Shown piece by piece: positions 16,902 through 26,903 of a DNA stretch of 64,000 nucleotides. The position numbers and the translations under genes are program-made. Within the stretch, counting starts at the first letter, position 1. Each line of letters opens with the position of its first letter. The notes beneath the pieces are model-generated. The model was not told the origin of the DNA. It made no database searches and worked only from the letters and a program-made list of their open reading frames with translations. Origin of the DNA: Alphaproteobacteria bacterium (lineage in GTDB: Bacteria; Pseudomonadota; Alphaproteobacteria; Rhodobacterales; Rhodobacteraceae); NCBI GenBank assembly GCA_030431825.1, contig JAUIIJ010000025.1, positions 1 through 64,000 on the forward strand, given 5' to 3'.

Positions 16902-18053
16902 TTACCGTCTTTGTTGGCGTGGGCGATGGATGTGCGCGCTGTGAACCAGACCGAAGGCGACCATCAGGACCAGCATGGCCGATCCGCCATAGCTGACCAT
17001 CGGCAGGGGCACGCCGACAACCGGCGCGAGCCCCATCACCATCGACATGTTCACCGCGAAGAACAGGAAGAAGTTGAGCCCGATCCCGAGTGTCACGAGC
17101 GATGAAAACCGGTCACGCGTCGCAAGCGCCGTGTAGACGCAGAACACGATGATCAGGGCATAGAGCGTCAGCAGGGAAAACCCGCCGACGAAACCGAATT
17201 CCTCGGCCAGTGTGGTAAAGATGAAATCGGTGTGCTTTTCCGGCAGGAAGTTCAGGCGCGATTGCGTGCCCTGCATGAATCCCCGACCGGTCCAGCCGCC
17301 GGACCCCAGAGCGATCTTGGATTGCGTGATGTGATAGCCCGCACCGAGCGGATCGCTCGAAGGATCGAGGAATGTGTCTATGCGCCGGTACTGGTAGTTC
17401 TTGAGCAATTGCCATTCGGTGCCGCGGCTTTCGAATACGGCGGTAATCAGGCCGGCCCCAGCGGCGATCACGGCGGCGAAATAGGCCCAATGCACGCCGG
17501 CAAGGAACATCAGACCGCCACCCGCCGCCAGCAGCAGGATCGAGGTGCCGAGATCGGGTTGTTTCAGAACCAGCGCAGTGGGCAACAGGATCAGCGCCAC
17601 CGGGATCATCACCCAGAACGGGTGCGATGTCCGTTTCGCGGGGAGCCAGTCGTAATAGGCCGCGAGCACCATCACCAGCGCGATTTTCATGAGCTCTGAC
17701 GGTTGCAGGCGCATGAACCCGAGATTGATCCAGCGTTGCGCGCCCTTGCCCTCTTCGCCGATCGTCGCCACCAGCACCAGCAGGACGACGCCGACGAGAT
17801 AGGCGAGAACCGACATGTTGCGCCAGAACCAGATCGGCACCATCGCAACGACCACCATCGCCGCGAACCCGACGGCAAAGCGCTTGATCTGCGGTTCCGC
17901 CCAGGGCTGAAAAGACCCTCCGGCAACCGAATAGAGCATCAGGAATCCGACGCTCGCCACGCTGATCAGGAGCAGCGTCAGAGGCCAGTTCATGTGCAGC
18001 ATCTTGCGCGGCCCGGTCGGGGTCGATTTGACGTTATGCTCAAGATAACTCAT
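16902..18053 (-). CDS. rodA: Rod shape-determining SEDS glycosyltransferase RodA
   Basis: RodA (383 aa) is the SEDS peptidoglycan polymerase of the elongasome, partner of PBP2. Roughly ten membrane segments are seen. Conserved SEDS parts include WINLGFMRLQPSELMKIALV, KQPDLGTS, QSKIALGSGGWTGRGFMQGTQ and EEFGFVGGF, with GLAPVVGVPLPMVSYGGSA near the end. I take the ATG at 18053, which overlaps the mrdA stop by 4 nt; upstream in-frame residues do not fit the family. Confidence 0.95.
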   Translation of the reverse strand: MSYLEHNVKSTPTGPRKMLHMNWPLTLLLISVASVGFLMLYSVAGGSFQPWAEPQIKRFAVGFAAMVVVAMVPIWFWRNMSVLAYLVGVVLLVLVATIGEEGKGAQRWINLGFMRLQPSELMKIALVMVLAAYYDWLPAKRTSHPFWVMIPVALILLPTALVLKQPDLGTSILLLAAGGGLMFLAGVHWAYFAAVIAAGAGLITAVFESRGTEWQLLKNYQYRRIDTFLDPSSDPLGAGYHITQSKIALGSGGWTGRGFMQGTQSRLNFLPEKHTDFIFTTLAEEFGFVGGFSLLTLYALIIVFCVYTALATRDRFSSLVTLGIGLNFFLFFAVNMSMVMGLAPVVGVPLPMVSYGGSAMLVLMVAFGLVHSAHIHRPRQQRR

Positions 18054-19993
18054 GCGCGGTCGCTCACCGGCGCACTGACGCCGGGGTAATCCCGGTGCAG
18101 GCGCTCTTGCTGGGCCTTGATCTTGCTGCGATCCGCTGCGGGATAGGCCGACAGGGGCGGGGTATCGCCATACAGGGCCTGCAACATGACATCGCGTGCG
18201 ATCGGGGCCGCTGCGGTTGATCCGCCGCCACCATGTTCGACGATCACGGACACCGCGTAGCGCGGATTGTCGTAGGGCGCGAAGCACACGAAAAGCGCAT
18301 GATCGCGCCGTTCCCACGGCAGGTCGCTGTTGCGTATGACACCTGCCGCACGTTCGGCCTTGGTGATGTTGCGCACCTGGCTGGTGCCGGTCTTTCCCGC
18401 CATGCGATAGCTGTCTTCGATGATGCGGCTGCGATAGGCGGTGCCGCGGCGGTCGTTGCAGACGTCATACATGCCCCTGCGTACCTGCCGCAGATGGTTT
18501 TCGTTCATGCCAAGCGATTCACCGGCACCGCTGGGTTGTTCGATGCCGTTGATCTTCTTGACAAGGCGCGGGGTGACCTCGCGTCCGGTCGCGAGCCGGG
18601 CGGACATGACCGCGAGCTGAAGTGGCGAGGCCAGCATGTAACCCTGACCGATGGAGGAGTTCGCGGTGTCACCGATCCGCCAGACATCGTTGTGAACGCG
18701 CTGTTTCCAGGCCCGGTCGGGGGCCAGCCCTTCGGCAACGGCCGACATCGGGATGTCGTGCCGAACGCCCAGTCCGAACCGCTTGGCCATGGCGGAGATC
18801 TTGTCGATCCCGACCTTGATGGCGACGTCATAATAATAGACATCGCAACTCCGCTTGAGCGAGGCATTCAGGTCCACGTGACCATGCCCGCCGCGTTTCC
18901 AGCAATGGAACCGGCGGCCGGACACCTCGAGAGAGCCGGGGCACCATACGGTTTCTCCGGCACCTATCGTCCCTTCTTCGAGCGCAGCCATTGCCGTGAT
19001 CATCTTGAAGGTCGATCCGGGCGGATATGTGCCTTGCACCGTCTTGTTGGCAAGCGGGCGATAGGGATCCTCGGTGAGGCTGCGATAATCGGCGACCGAT
19101 ATGCCGCGCACGAACAGGTTCGGGTCAAAGCTCGGAGACGAGCAGATCGCCCGCAGATCGCCATTTTCGCAGTCGATGACCACGGCGGCGGCGCTTTCCT
19201 CGCCCAGCCGTGCCTGTACATATCCTTGCAGGTCGGCATCGACGGTGAGTTGCAGATCGGCACCCGACTGGCCCTCGCGCCGGTCCAGTTCGCGCATCAC
19301 CCGGCCCGTGGCATTGACCTCGACCCGCTTGGCACCGGCCTTGCCACGCAACACGTCTTCGCGCTTGGCTTCCAGCCCGACCTTGCCGATCTGGAACCGC
19401 GGGATCCGCAATACCGGTTCCGGGTCGTCGATCTGCTTGAGGTCGTAATCGCTCACCGGGCCGACATAGCCGATCACATGCGCGAGATCCGCGCGGCGGG
19501 GATAGACGCGCGTCAGGCCGACCTCGGGCGTGATGCCGGGCAGGGCGGGCGCGTTTACGGCGATCTTGCTGATGTCTTCCCAACTGACCTGATCGGCGAG
19601 GGTGATCGGCAGGAAGGGCGGGCTGCGGCGCATTTCGGTCAGCGCCTTGTTCAGGTCTTCTTCGTCCAGTTCCACGAGGCGGGACAGGTCCGCAATGACC
19701 TTGTCGACGTCGCCCGCATCTTCGGGAACGATGATGATCCGGTAACTCGGCGAGTTATGCGCCAGTTGCTCGCCATTGCGGTCGAACAATTCGCCCCGCG
19801 CGGGCGGCAGCAGGCGGATGTTGACCCGGTTCTCTTCCGCGAGCAGGCGAAACTGGTCGGCCTGATCCACCTGCATATAGCGCATGCGCATGCCCAATGC
19901 ACCGATCAACGCCAGTTGTGCACCCCCCAGAAGCAGCGTTCTGCGGCTCATCTGGCGATGGGTCGAGTCGAGTTCCCTCGGGTTGCGTCGCAT
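18050..19993 (-). CDS. mrdA: Penicillin-binding protein 2 (elongasome transpeptidase)
   Basis: PBP2 (647 aa) crosslinks lateral-wall peptidoglycan. One N-terminal membrane anchor follows MRRNPRELDSTHRQMSRR. The pedestal domain begins about residue 60, and the transpeptidase motifs are in order: STFK (in YPPGSTFKMITA), SCD (in RSCDVYYYDV, the SxD variant usual in PBP2) and KTG (in AGKTGTSQV). The start at 19993 shares a base with the mreD stop (TGATG). Confidence 0.95.
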   Translation of the reverse strand: MRRNPRELDSTHRQMSRRTLLLGGAQLALIGALGMRMRYMQVDQADQFRLLAEENRVNIRLLPPARGELFDRNGEQLAHNSPSYRIIIVPEDAGDVDKVIADLSRLVELDEEDLNKALTEMRRSPPFLPITLADQVSWEDISKIAVNAPALPGITPEVGLTRVYPRRADLAHVIGYVGPVSDYDLKQIDDPEPVLRIPRFQIGKVGLEAKREDVLRGKAGAKRVEVNATGRVMRELDRREGQSGADLQLTVDADLQGYVQARLGEESAAAVVIDCENGDLRAICSSPSFDPNLFVRGISVADYRSLTEDPYRPLANKTVQGTYPPGSTFKMITAMAALEEGTIGAGETVWCPGSLEVSGRRFHCWKRGGHGHVDLNASLKRSCDVYYYDVAIKVGIDKISAMAKRFGLGVRHDIPMSAVAEGLAPDRAWKQRVHNDVWRIGDTANSSIGQGYMLASPLQLAVMSARLATGREVTPRLVKKINGIEQPSGAGESLGMNENHLRQVRRGMYDVCNDRRGTAYRSRIIEDSYRMAGKTGTSQVRNITKAERAAGVIRNSDLPWERRDHALFVCFAPYDNPRYAVSVIVEHGGGGSTAAAPIARDVMLQALYGDTPPLSAYPAADRSKIKAQQERLHRDYPGVSAPVSDRA

Positions 19994-20529
19994 CAGCGGT
20001 TCCCCAATGCATCGGAGTTGCCGGGCGATAGCCTGCGCACGCCCAGAAGGGTCTGGGTCACGAAGGCCGCGAGCGGATATATGGCCATGGTGAGCACCAT
20101 TTGAATAAGATGCAGCGAGAGCGGCGCCCTGTCCACCAACGTCATCGTCAGGATGAGCCGGTCGAGAACCGTGATGCCCGCGATGACCACGCAGACATTG
20201 AACCATTCCACGATAAAGCTCGTTTCGCCATGGCTGTTGGCGCGGCTTTTGAGGAATTCGCATCCCAGTACCACCAGCAACGCCATGAGGCCCGGAGGGC
20301 GCTGAAACAGCAGGTCCGCCATCAGGATGATCGCGGCCACGCTGAGGGCGGGCACGTAATCGGGACGGCGCAGGGCCCAGGCGAGGATGAAGGCGATCAG
20401 CAGATCAGGAGGCGCCCAGTTGCGCGGCGTGGTCTCCAGCGGGATCAGGTGAAAAAAAATGATCACCGCGCACAGGACCAGAAACCACAGGCGCATCGCC
20501 CAGGTATGTGACAGCGACATCTCACTCAT
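19993..20529 (-). CDS. mreD: Rod shape-determining protein MreD
   Basis: MreD (178 aa) is a small integral membrane protein of the Rod complex. Five or so hydrophobic helices are visible, beginning with LWFLVLCAVIIFFHLIPL. The motif APPDLLIAFILAWALRRPDYVP is typical of alphaproteobacterial MreD. The ATG at 20529 overlaps the end of mreC by 8 nt; a second ATG at 20520 is also possible. Confidence 0.9.
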   Translation of the reverse strand: MSEMSLSHTWAMRLWFLVLCAVIIFFHLIPLETTPRNWAPPDLLIAFILAWALRRPDYVPALSVAAIILMADLLFQRPPGLMALLVVLGCEFLKSRANSHGETSFIVEWFNVCVVIAGITVLDRLILTMTLVDRAPLSLHLIQMVLTMAIYPLAAFVTQTLLGVRRLSPGNSDALGNR

Positions 20530-21424
20530 CACCCGGCACCCCTGATTGGGCCGTGTTGCGCGGTGCAATCGGTGTCACGATGCTTCCGGGGTCCGAAATC
20601 ATCTCGGTTCCGTGGTGCCGCAGGACCCGCAGGAATTCGAGTCGTTCGTAATCCGCCGCCAGACGGACGCGCAGCCGCCCGGACGGGTCGGCGGCGACCT
20701 GGCCGATCAACAGACCTGCGGGAAACACCCCGCCATCGCCGGAACTGATCACCCGGTCGCCGGGCCGCACCAGATCGGTATTTTCAAGGAAATCCAGTAT
20801 CGGTGCGGCGGAATTGTCACCGGCAACCAGCGCGCCCTGACCCGAGGGCTGAATGGTTGCGGGGACCGAGCTTGCCGCATCCGTCAGCAGGATGACCCGC
20901 GATGTCGTTTCCCCGGTGCCCGAAATGCGTCCGACAAGCCCGATGCCATCCATTGCCGCCCAGCCGTCGACGATGCCATCCCGGGCGCCGACATTCAGCA
21001 AGACCGATTGCCGGAACGGCGATCCGGAATCGGCCATCACCACGCCGGTGATATAGGTCAGGCGGGGATCGAGCCGTACGTTGCTGAGATCGAGGAGGCG
21101 GGCGTTTTCCTGTTCCAGTTGCAGCGCCGCTTCCTTCCAGGCCTGCATCTGGCGCAACTCGTCCCGCAGGTCGCGATTCTGCTCAGCCAGTCGTTGATAG
21201 CTCTGGAAATCGCGGATCAGGTTGATGGCGCCTGTTACCGGGACCATCGCCCAACTCATGTTGGGCACGACCTTGTCGGTGACCTGCGCACGAAATCGCT
21301 CGACGCGGGGGCTGTCGATCCGCCAGACGAGAAAGATCGCAAGCAGGCACAGGCACAGGATCCCCAGCAGAAGGCGGCGCAGCGGGGTCGTGTAGTCATC
21401 GCGTTGTGAACGGTCCTTGGCCAA
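20522..21424 (-). CDS. mreC: Rod shape-determining protein MreC
   Basis: MreC (about 300 aa) is the periplasmic scaffold linking MreB to PBP2. A membrane anchor (LLLGILCLCLLAIFLVW) is followed by a coiled coil (about residues 70-115, rich in L/E/Q) and the beta-domain with GIVDGWAAMDGIGLVGRIS and VISSGDGGVFPAGLLIGQV. No ATG fits. I favour TTG at 21424, with AAAGAGG five bases before it; a GTG at 21454 without a clear ribosome site is the alternative. Confidence 0.92.
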   Translation of the reverse strand: MAKDRSQRDDYTTPLRRLLLGILCLCLLAIFLVWRIDSPRVERFRAQVTDKVVPNMSWAMVPVTGAINLIRDFQSYQRLAEQNRDLRDELRQMQAWKEAALQLEQENARLLDLSNVRLDPRLTYITGVVMADSGSPFRQSVLLNVGARDGIVDGWAAMDGIGLVGRISGTGETTSRVILLTDAASSVPATIQPSGQGALVAGDNSAAPILDFLENTDLVRPGDRVISSGDGGVFPAGLLIGQVAADPSGRLRVRLAADYERLEFLRVLRHHGTEMISDPGSIVTPIAPRNTAQSGVPGDE

Positions 21425-21485
21425 CGGAACCTCTTTTGCGGCGCGCGGGGACACCTGCGGTCGATGCTAGGAAAAGGTGGGTGCC

Positions 21486-22861
<1,376 letters not shown>

Positions 22862-23434
22862 ATGCTCAGATTTCTGATCGGCACGACATTCGTGCTGGGA
22901 GTGTTCTGTACGGCGGCGGTTGCCGAACCGTTGAAGTTGACACCTGCCAATCCGCAACCTGCGTCGGTCAAGAGCGGGCTTGATGTGAGCTATGGCTACT
23001 CGGAAACCAAGTTCAAGACATTGTCGCGGGCCAAGCAGATCTATGCGGCGAATCCGCAGCCCGGACAACCGTTGCGGGGCCTCGACTATCGCGAAAAGGA
23101 GTTTGGCGAACTCAATCTCACCGCCACGCAGCCGTGGTACTTCGCTGCCAGGATCAAGGGGTATTACCGGTTCGACGCGCCCGGCGTCTACGACATCGAG
23201 ATGTTCACCAATGACGGACTGGATGCCAGCATCGGCGGTCAGCAGGTCGGCTATTTCTCGGGCATCCAGGGATGTGAAGGAACGGTCGTGACCCAGGTCG
23301 AGGCACCGGTCGCCGGCTGGTACGATCTCGACATTCTCTACTATCAGAACGCCGGCACGTCCTGTCTGATGATGAAGGCCGGCCCCACCGGGCAGAAACG
23401 CAACTGGGTGCCGAACAGCGCCTTTGGCCGGTGA
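22862..23434 (+). CDS. Small exported protein with a PA14-like beta domain
   Basis: This 190-aa protein has a clear signal peptide (cleavage after AAVAE, about residue 22). The mature part contains LNLTATQPWYFAARIKGYYR, APGVYDIEMFTNDGLDASIGG and GWYDLDILYYQNAGTSCLMM. That pattern (film-like glycan-binding beta-sandwich with NDG) resembles PA14 domains. Two cysteines (in GCEGT and TSCLMM) could form a disulfide. AAGGAG precedes the ATG. It is probably periplasmic, and its ligand is unknown. It stands alone between mreB and leuA. Confidence 0.65.
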   Translation: MLRFLIGTTFVLGVFCTAAVAEPLKLTPANPQPASVKSGLDVSYGYSETKFKTLSRAKQIYAANPQPGQPLRGLDYREKEFGELNLTATQPWYFAARIKGYYRFDAPGVYDIEMFTNDGLDASIGGQQVGYFSGIQGCEGTVVTQVEAPVAGWYDLDILYYQNAGTSCLMMKAGPTGQKRNWVPNSAFGR

Positions 23435-23445
23435 TCAAAGGTAAA

Positions 23446-23476
23446 CGCGCGCGATCGGCTCGCGCGCGCATTTTCC
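23446..23476. terminator. Bidirectional terminator between converging genes
   Basis: A 9-bp stem (cgcgcgcga / tcgcgcgcg) with a 5-nt loop is flanked by aaa on one side and tttt on the other. It ends both the PA14-like gene and leuA. Confidence 0.75.
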
Positions 23477-23500
23477 TGCGGTCGCTTCTGACGTCTTGCG

Positions 23501-25075
23501 TCAGGAGACGTCCTTGTAGCTGATCTCGCGGATGTCGCTGCCCGGGGCGGATTTCTCGCGCCGGGTGATCAGCCGGTTGAGCGCATTGACATAGGCCTTG
23601 GCGCTCGCGACCACGGTGTCGGTATTGGCCGATTGTCCGGTCGAGATCATCCCGTCTTCTTCCAGCCGGACCGAGACCGTTGCCTGCGCGTCGGTGCCCG
23701 CGGTGACCGCGTGTACCTGGTAAAGCTGCAGGTGCGCGGCATTCGGGTAAAGCTCGCGAATGGCTTTGAACGACGCATCGACCGGACCATCGCCATGGGC
23801 GGTCGCGGTCGAATCCTTGCCGTCGATTTCCATCTCTATCGTCGCCTCCGCCGGGCCGCCGGTGCCACAGACGACCTTCATCGACACGATTTGCAGATGG
23901 TCGTTTTCGGGGTCTTCGCCCGCCCGCATCAATGCGACGATGTCATCGTCGAACACTTCTTTCTTGCGGTCGGCCAGTTCCTTGAACCGCACGAACAAAT
24001 CCTTGAGCTGGTTGTCGCCGATCTCAAAGCCCAGCTGTTCGAGCTTGTCACGCAGCGCGGCGCGGCCCGAATGCTTGCCCATGACGAGATTGGATTCGGT
24101 CAGCCCCACATCCTCGGGGCGCATGATCTCGAAATTTTCGGGATTCTTGAGCATCCCGTCCTGGTGGATACCGGATTCATGTGCAAAGGCGTTCTTGCCG
24201 ACGATGGCTTTGTTGTACTGCACCGGAAAGCCGCTGACCGTGGCGACCCGGCGGCTGATGTTCATGATCCTGGAGGTGTCGATGCCGGTGTGCCAGGGCA
24301 TGATGTCGTGGCGCACCTTCAATGCCATCACCACTTCTTCAAGGGCGGTGTTGCCAGCGCGTTCGCCAAGGCCGTTGATCGTGCACTCGATCTGGCGGGC
24401 GCCGCCTGCCACGGCCGCAAGGCTGTTGGCGGTCGCCATGCCAAGGTCGTTGTGGCAATGGGTGGCGAAAATCACCGCGTCGGCACCGGGTACTTCGGCA
24501 ATCAGCCGCTTGATCAGATCGGCGCTCTCGGCCGGGGCGGTATATCCCACTGTGTCCGGAATGTTGATCGTGCTGGCGCCGGCCTTGATCGCGATTTCGA
24601 CGACGCGTTTGAGGTAATCCCATTCGGTGCGCGTGGCGTCCATCGGTGACCATTGCACGTTGTCACAGAGATTGCGCGCATGGGTCACGGTTTCATGGAT
24701 CCGATCGGCCATTTCATCCTGTGTGAGATTCGGGATCGCGCGGTGCAGCGGTGACGTGCCGATGAAGGTATGGATACGTGGCTGCGCGGCGTTCCTGATC
24801 GCCTCCCAGCAGCGGTCGATATCGCCGATATTGGCGCGTGCGAGGCCGCAGATCACGCTGTTACGGGAATTCGCGGCAATTTCGCTGACCGCCTTGAAAT
24901 CGCCTTCGGAGGCGATGGGAAACCCGGCCTCGATGATGTCTACGCCCATCTCGTCAAGCAAACCGGCGATTTCGAGCTTTTCCGCGTGGGTCATCGTCGC
25001 GCCGGGGCTCTGTTCGCCATCGCGCAACGTGGTATCGAAGATCAAGACGCGATCTTTGTCAGTTGTCTGTGTCAT
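23501..25075 (-). CDS. leuA: 2-isopropylmalate synthase
   Basis: LeuA (524 aa) condenses acetyl-CoA with 2-oxoisovalerate, the first step of leucine synthesis. The catalytic barrel opens with IFDTTLRDGEQSPG, contains ATHCHNDLGMATANSLAAV (metal-binding HxH) and AFAHESGIHQDGMLKN, then NLVMGKHSGRAAL. The C-terminal regulatory domain (about 390-510) normally binds leucine for feedback inhibition. Upstream lies a leucine-rich leader peptide and alternative stems, so expression is probably also set by attenuation. Confidence 0.97.
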   Translation of the reverse strand: MTQTTDKDRVLIFDTTLRDGEQSPGATMTHAEKLEIAGLLDEMGVDIIEAGFPIASEGDFKAVSEIAANSRNSVICGLARANIGDIDRCWEAIRNAAQPRIHTFIGTSPLHRAIPNLTQDEMADRIHETVTHARNLCDNVQWSPMDATRTEWDYLKRVVEIAIKAGASTINIPDTVGYTAPAESADLIKRLIAEVPGADAVIFATHCHNDLGMATANSLAAVAGGARQIECTINGLGERAGNTALEEVVMALKVRHDIMPWHTGIDTSRIMNISRRVATVSGFPVQYNKAIVGKNAFAHESGIHQDGMLKNPENFEIMRPEDVGLTESNLVMGKHSGRAALRDKLEQLGFEIGDNQLKDLFVRFKELADRKKEVFDDDIVALMRAGEDPENDHLQIVSMKVVCGTGGPAEATIEMEIDGKDSTATAHGDGPVDASFKAIRELYPNAAHLQLYQVHAVTAGTDAQATVSVRLEEDGMISTGQSANTDTVVASAKAYVNALNRLITRREKSAPGSDIREISYKDVS

Positions 25076-25102
25076 GTCGGGTTCTTTCGTATCTGTCCTA
25101 AA

Positions 25103-25160
25103 GCCAATGGCGCGCAGGCTGCATCCTCTGAGCGGGCGCGCCGGTTGGCACGCTCAGAGG
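25103..25160 (-). promoter_or_regulatory. Leucine attenuator: two mutually exclusive stems before leuA
   Basis: In the minus-strand RNA a perfect 10-bp stem pairs 25151-25160 with 25125-25134 and overlaps the last codons of the leader peptide. Its loop (25136-25149) can instead pair with 25103-25115 (GCCAA/UUGGC and GGCGCGC/GCGCGCC around a small bulge), followed by UUU. The two pairings exclude each other. A ribosome reaching the leader stop would block the first stem and favour the second, terminator-like one. A ribosome stalled at the Leu codons would favour the first. The U tract is weak. Confidence 0.65.
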
Positions 25161-25237
25161 CGCGATAGGATCAGTAGGCCGCACAGCGACGCGCCGCCAG
25201 AGGCGGCTGCGAAACGGATATGTGCGTCATGTGTCAT
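25154..25237 (-). CDS. leuL: leu operon leader peptide
   Basis: This 27-codon open frame, MTHDAHIRFAAASGGASL then CGLLILSRL, has leucine in 5 of its last 10 residues, read by CTG, CTA, CTG, CTA and CTC. CTA should be rare at this GC content, which would sharpen stalling when leucyl-tRNA is short. It ends inside the first attenuator stem and lies 78 nt upstream of leuA. A candidate -10 box ends only about nine bases before the ATG, so the message may be nearly leaderless. It is too short for routine gene callers. Confidence 0.65.
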   Translation of the reverse strand: MTHDAHIRFAAASGGASLCGLLILSRL

Positions 25238-25245
25238 GGCAAAAG

Positions 25246-25273
25246 CTTATATCCGCCCGGTCGGAAATGAAAA
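25246..25273 (-). promoter_or_regulatory. Candidate promoter of the leuL-leuA transcript
   Basis: On the minus strand TTTTCA (25273-25268) is followed after 16 bases by TATAAG (25251-25246). Transcription would then begin around 25239, almost at the leader-peptide ATG at 25237. Confidence 0.4.
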
Positions 25274-25318
25274 GGCCGTTTTTGTGCCGCCGGTCGTGAC
25301 CGCCTCAGACCCGCCGCG

Positions 25319-26746
25319 TCACTCCTGGGCCGCGGGTTCCGGTTTCAGGGCCCCGTTTTCCCATTCTCCGCTTTCCTGCTGACCGCTGGCATAGCGCATC
25401 GTACCCTCGCCGTGACGCTTGCCGTCGATGAATTCGCCCTCGTAGACGTCACCGTTGGAATAGGTTGCGCGCCCGTTGCCGGTGATCTTGCCAGAGGTCC
25501 ATTCACCTTCGTAGGTAAAACCGTTCTGCATCACGATCTTGCCGGTGCCGTGGCGTGCGCCCTTGTCGAATGTGCCTTCGTAGACGGATCCGTCCGCATA
25601 GGTCGCCTTGCCGCTGCCCTGTCGCTGGCCATCCACCCAGTCGCCTTCATAGCGATAGCCGTCCGAATAGGTCATGACGCCCTTGCCGTGGTTCTGCGCG
25701 TTTCTGAATTCGCCCTCGTAGACAACGCCGTTGGGGTAGGTTGCGGTGCCGGTTCCCTCGATGACCCCGGCGACCCAGGTGCCCTCGTAGGACGCCCCGT
25801 CGGGATAGGTGATCTTGCCGGTGCCATTCGCGAGATCGTCGCTGAACTCGCCGACATAGATCGATCCGTCCGGATAGGTCACCCTTCCGTTGCCAGCGAT
25901 CTTGCCGGCCACCCAGGTGCCGGAATAGACATACCCGTCCGAGCCCGTGAACGTACCTGTCCCGTCCCGGTGATCCTCGGAAAAATCGCCCTCGTAGCTG
26001 TCACCGTTGGCATAGTCGACGCGCCCGGTGCCCTGCCGGCGTCCGCCGACGAACTGACCGGTATAGGTGTCTCCGTTGGGTTGCACGAGCGTGCCTGTGC
26101 CGTCGAATTGTCCGTTCTTCCACTCGCCTTCGTAAACCAGCCCGTCCGTCAGAGTCAGCTTGCCCTTGCCAGACCGTTTGCCGGCAACAAGCTCCCCGTC
26201 ATAAACCGCGCCATCCGCATAGGTGATGACGGCCTTGCCCTGTTTGACGCCTTCCACCCAGTCTCCGACATATTCGTATCCATCCGGATCCTGCATCGTG
26301 CCGGTGCCGTGATGCTGCGCGTCCTTGAATTCGCCTTCGTAGCGCACGCCGTTCGCATAGGTCGCGACCCCGCGGCCATTGATCTTGCCATCGGCCCATT
26401 CACCCTCGTAGGTGCCGCCATCGGCAAAGACGATCTTGCCCTTGCCCTGGGGCTTTCCCTTGGCGAATTCACCTTCATAGATCGAGCCGTTGGGGAACTT
26501 TGCAACGCCGTTGCCGGTGATCTCGCCATCCACCCAGTCGCCGCTGTATTCGTAGCCGTTGGGCAGGGTATAGGTGCCGGTGCCATGTTGCAGCCCACCG
26601 CGAAACGTGCCTTCGTAGACGCCGCCGATATCGTCCTGCTTGGTCAGGATCTGTTCGGTCTGTGCCAGCGCCGGGCCGGCCACGGACATAACCAGCAATA
26701 CGGATGTGGTCGCTGAGAGTCGGCGAAGTACGGTTGGAACTGTCAT
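25319..26746 (-). CDS. Exported MORN-repeat protein
   Basis: A signal peptide (about residues 1-29, ending GPALAQ) and a short linker precede 18 consecutive 23-residue MORN repeats (residues 43-456) with no insertion or deletion, then a partial repeat and a Pro/Ala/Glu tail. The consensus is YEGEW-DGK--GKG---Y-DG. MORN arrays form long beta-hairpin ribbons that bind proteins or lipids; an exported one should be periplasmic or at the cell surface. No catalytic domain is attached. The gene is alone, between leuA and nadE. Confidence 0.9.
   Translation of the reverse strand: MTVPTVLRRLSATTSVLLVMSVAGPALAQTEQILTKQDDIGGVYEGTFRGGLQHGTGTYTLPNGYEYSGDWVDGEITGNGVAKFPNGSIYEGEFAKGKPQGKGKIVFADGGTYEGEWADGKINGRGVATYANGVRYEGEFKDAQHHGTGTMQDPDGYEYVGDWVEGVKQGKAVITYADGAVYDGELVAGKRSGKGKLTLTDGLVYEGEWKNGQFDGTGTLVQPNGDTYTGQFVGGRRQGTGRVDYANGDSYEGDFSEDHRDGTGTFTGSDGYVYSGTWVAGKIAGNGRVTYPDGSIYVGEFSDDLANGTGKITYPDGASYEGTWVAGVIEGTGTATYPNGVVYEGEFRNAQNHGKGVMTYSDGYRYEGDWVDGQRQGSGKATYADGSVYEGTFDKGARHGTGKIVMQNGFTYEGEWTSGKITGNGRATYSNGDVYEGEFIDGKRHGEGTMRYASGQQESGEWENGALKPEPAAQE
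25379..26620 (-). repeat. Tandem 69-bp units encoding 18 MORN repeats
   Basis: The coding DNA repeats with a strict 69-base period across 1242 bases. Units share the codons for YEGE(W/F) and the glycines but differ elsewhere, so this is an old, selected array rather than a recent tandem duplication. Confidence 0.9.
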
Positions 26747-26903
26747 GAGATGCCCTGTTGCCCGATGTTCTGGCGGCTTCTGCGCCCTGTGGTGCGAAAT
26801 TATGCGAGCGTTCCGGATTGAGCAATGTCTTTTGCCGCTGCTCTCTTTTACTCGGGCGGTGATCTGCTAAATGGCAGGGGATGGTTCTGGGTACGGGGGC
26901 AGC

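Noticed and set aside
18233..20104. A 623-codon open frame antisense to mrdA
   Set aside because: PBP2 motifs on the minus strand are unambiguous; the plus frame is a shadow.
25319..26746. A tandem satellite or CRISPR-like repeat, suggested by the regular period
   Set aside because: The 69-bp period encodes diverged MORN units in one open frame; there are no identical repeats with unique spacers.
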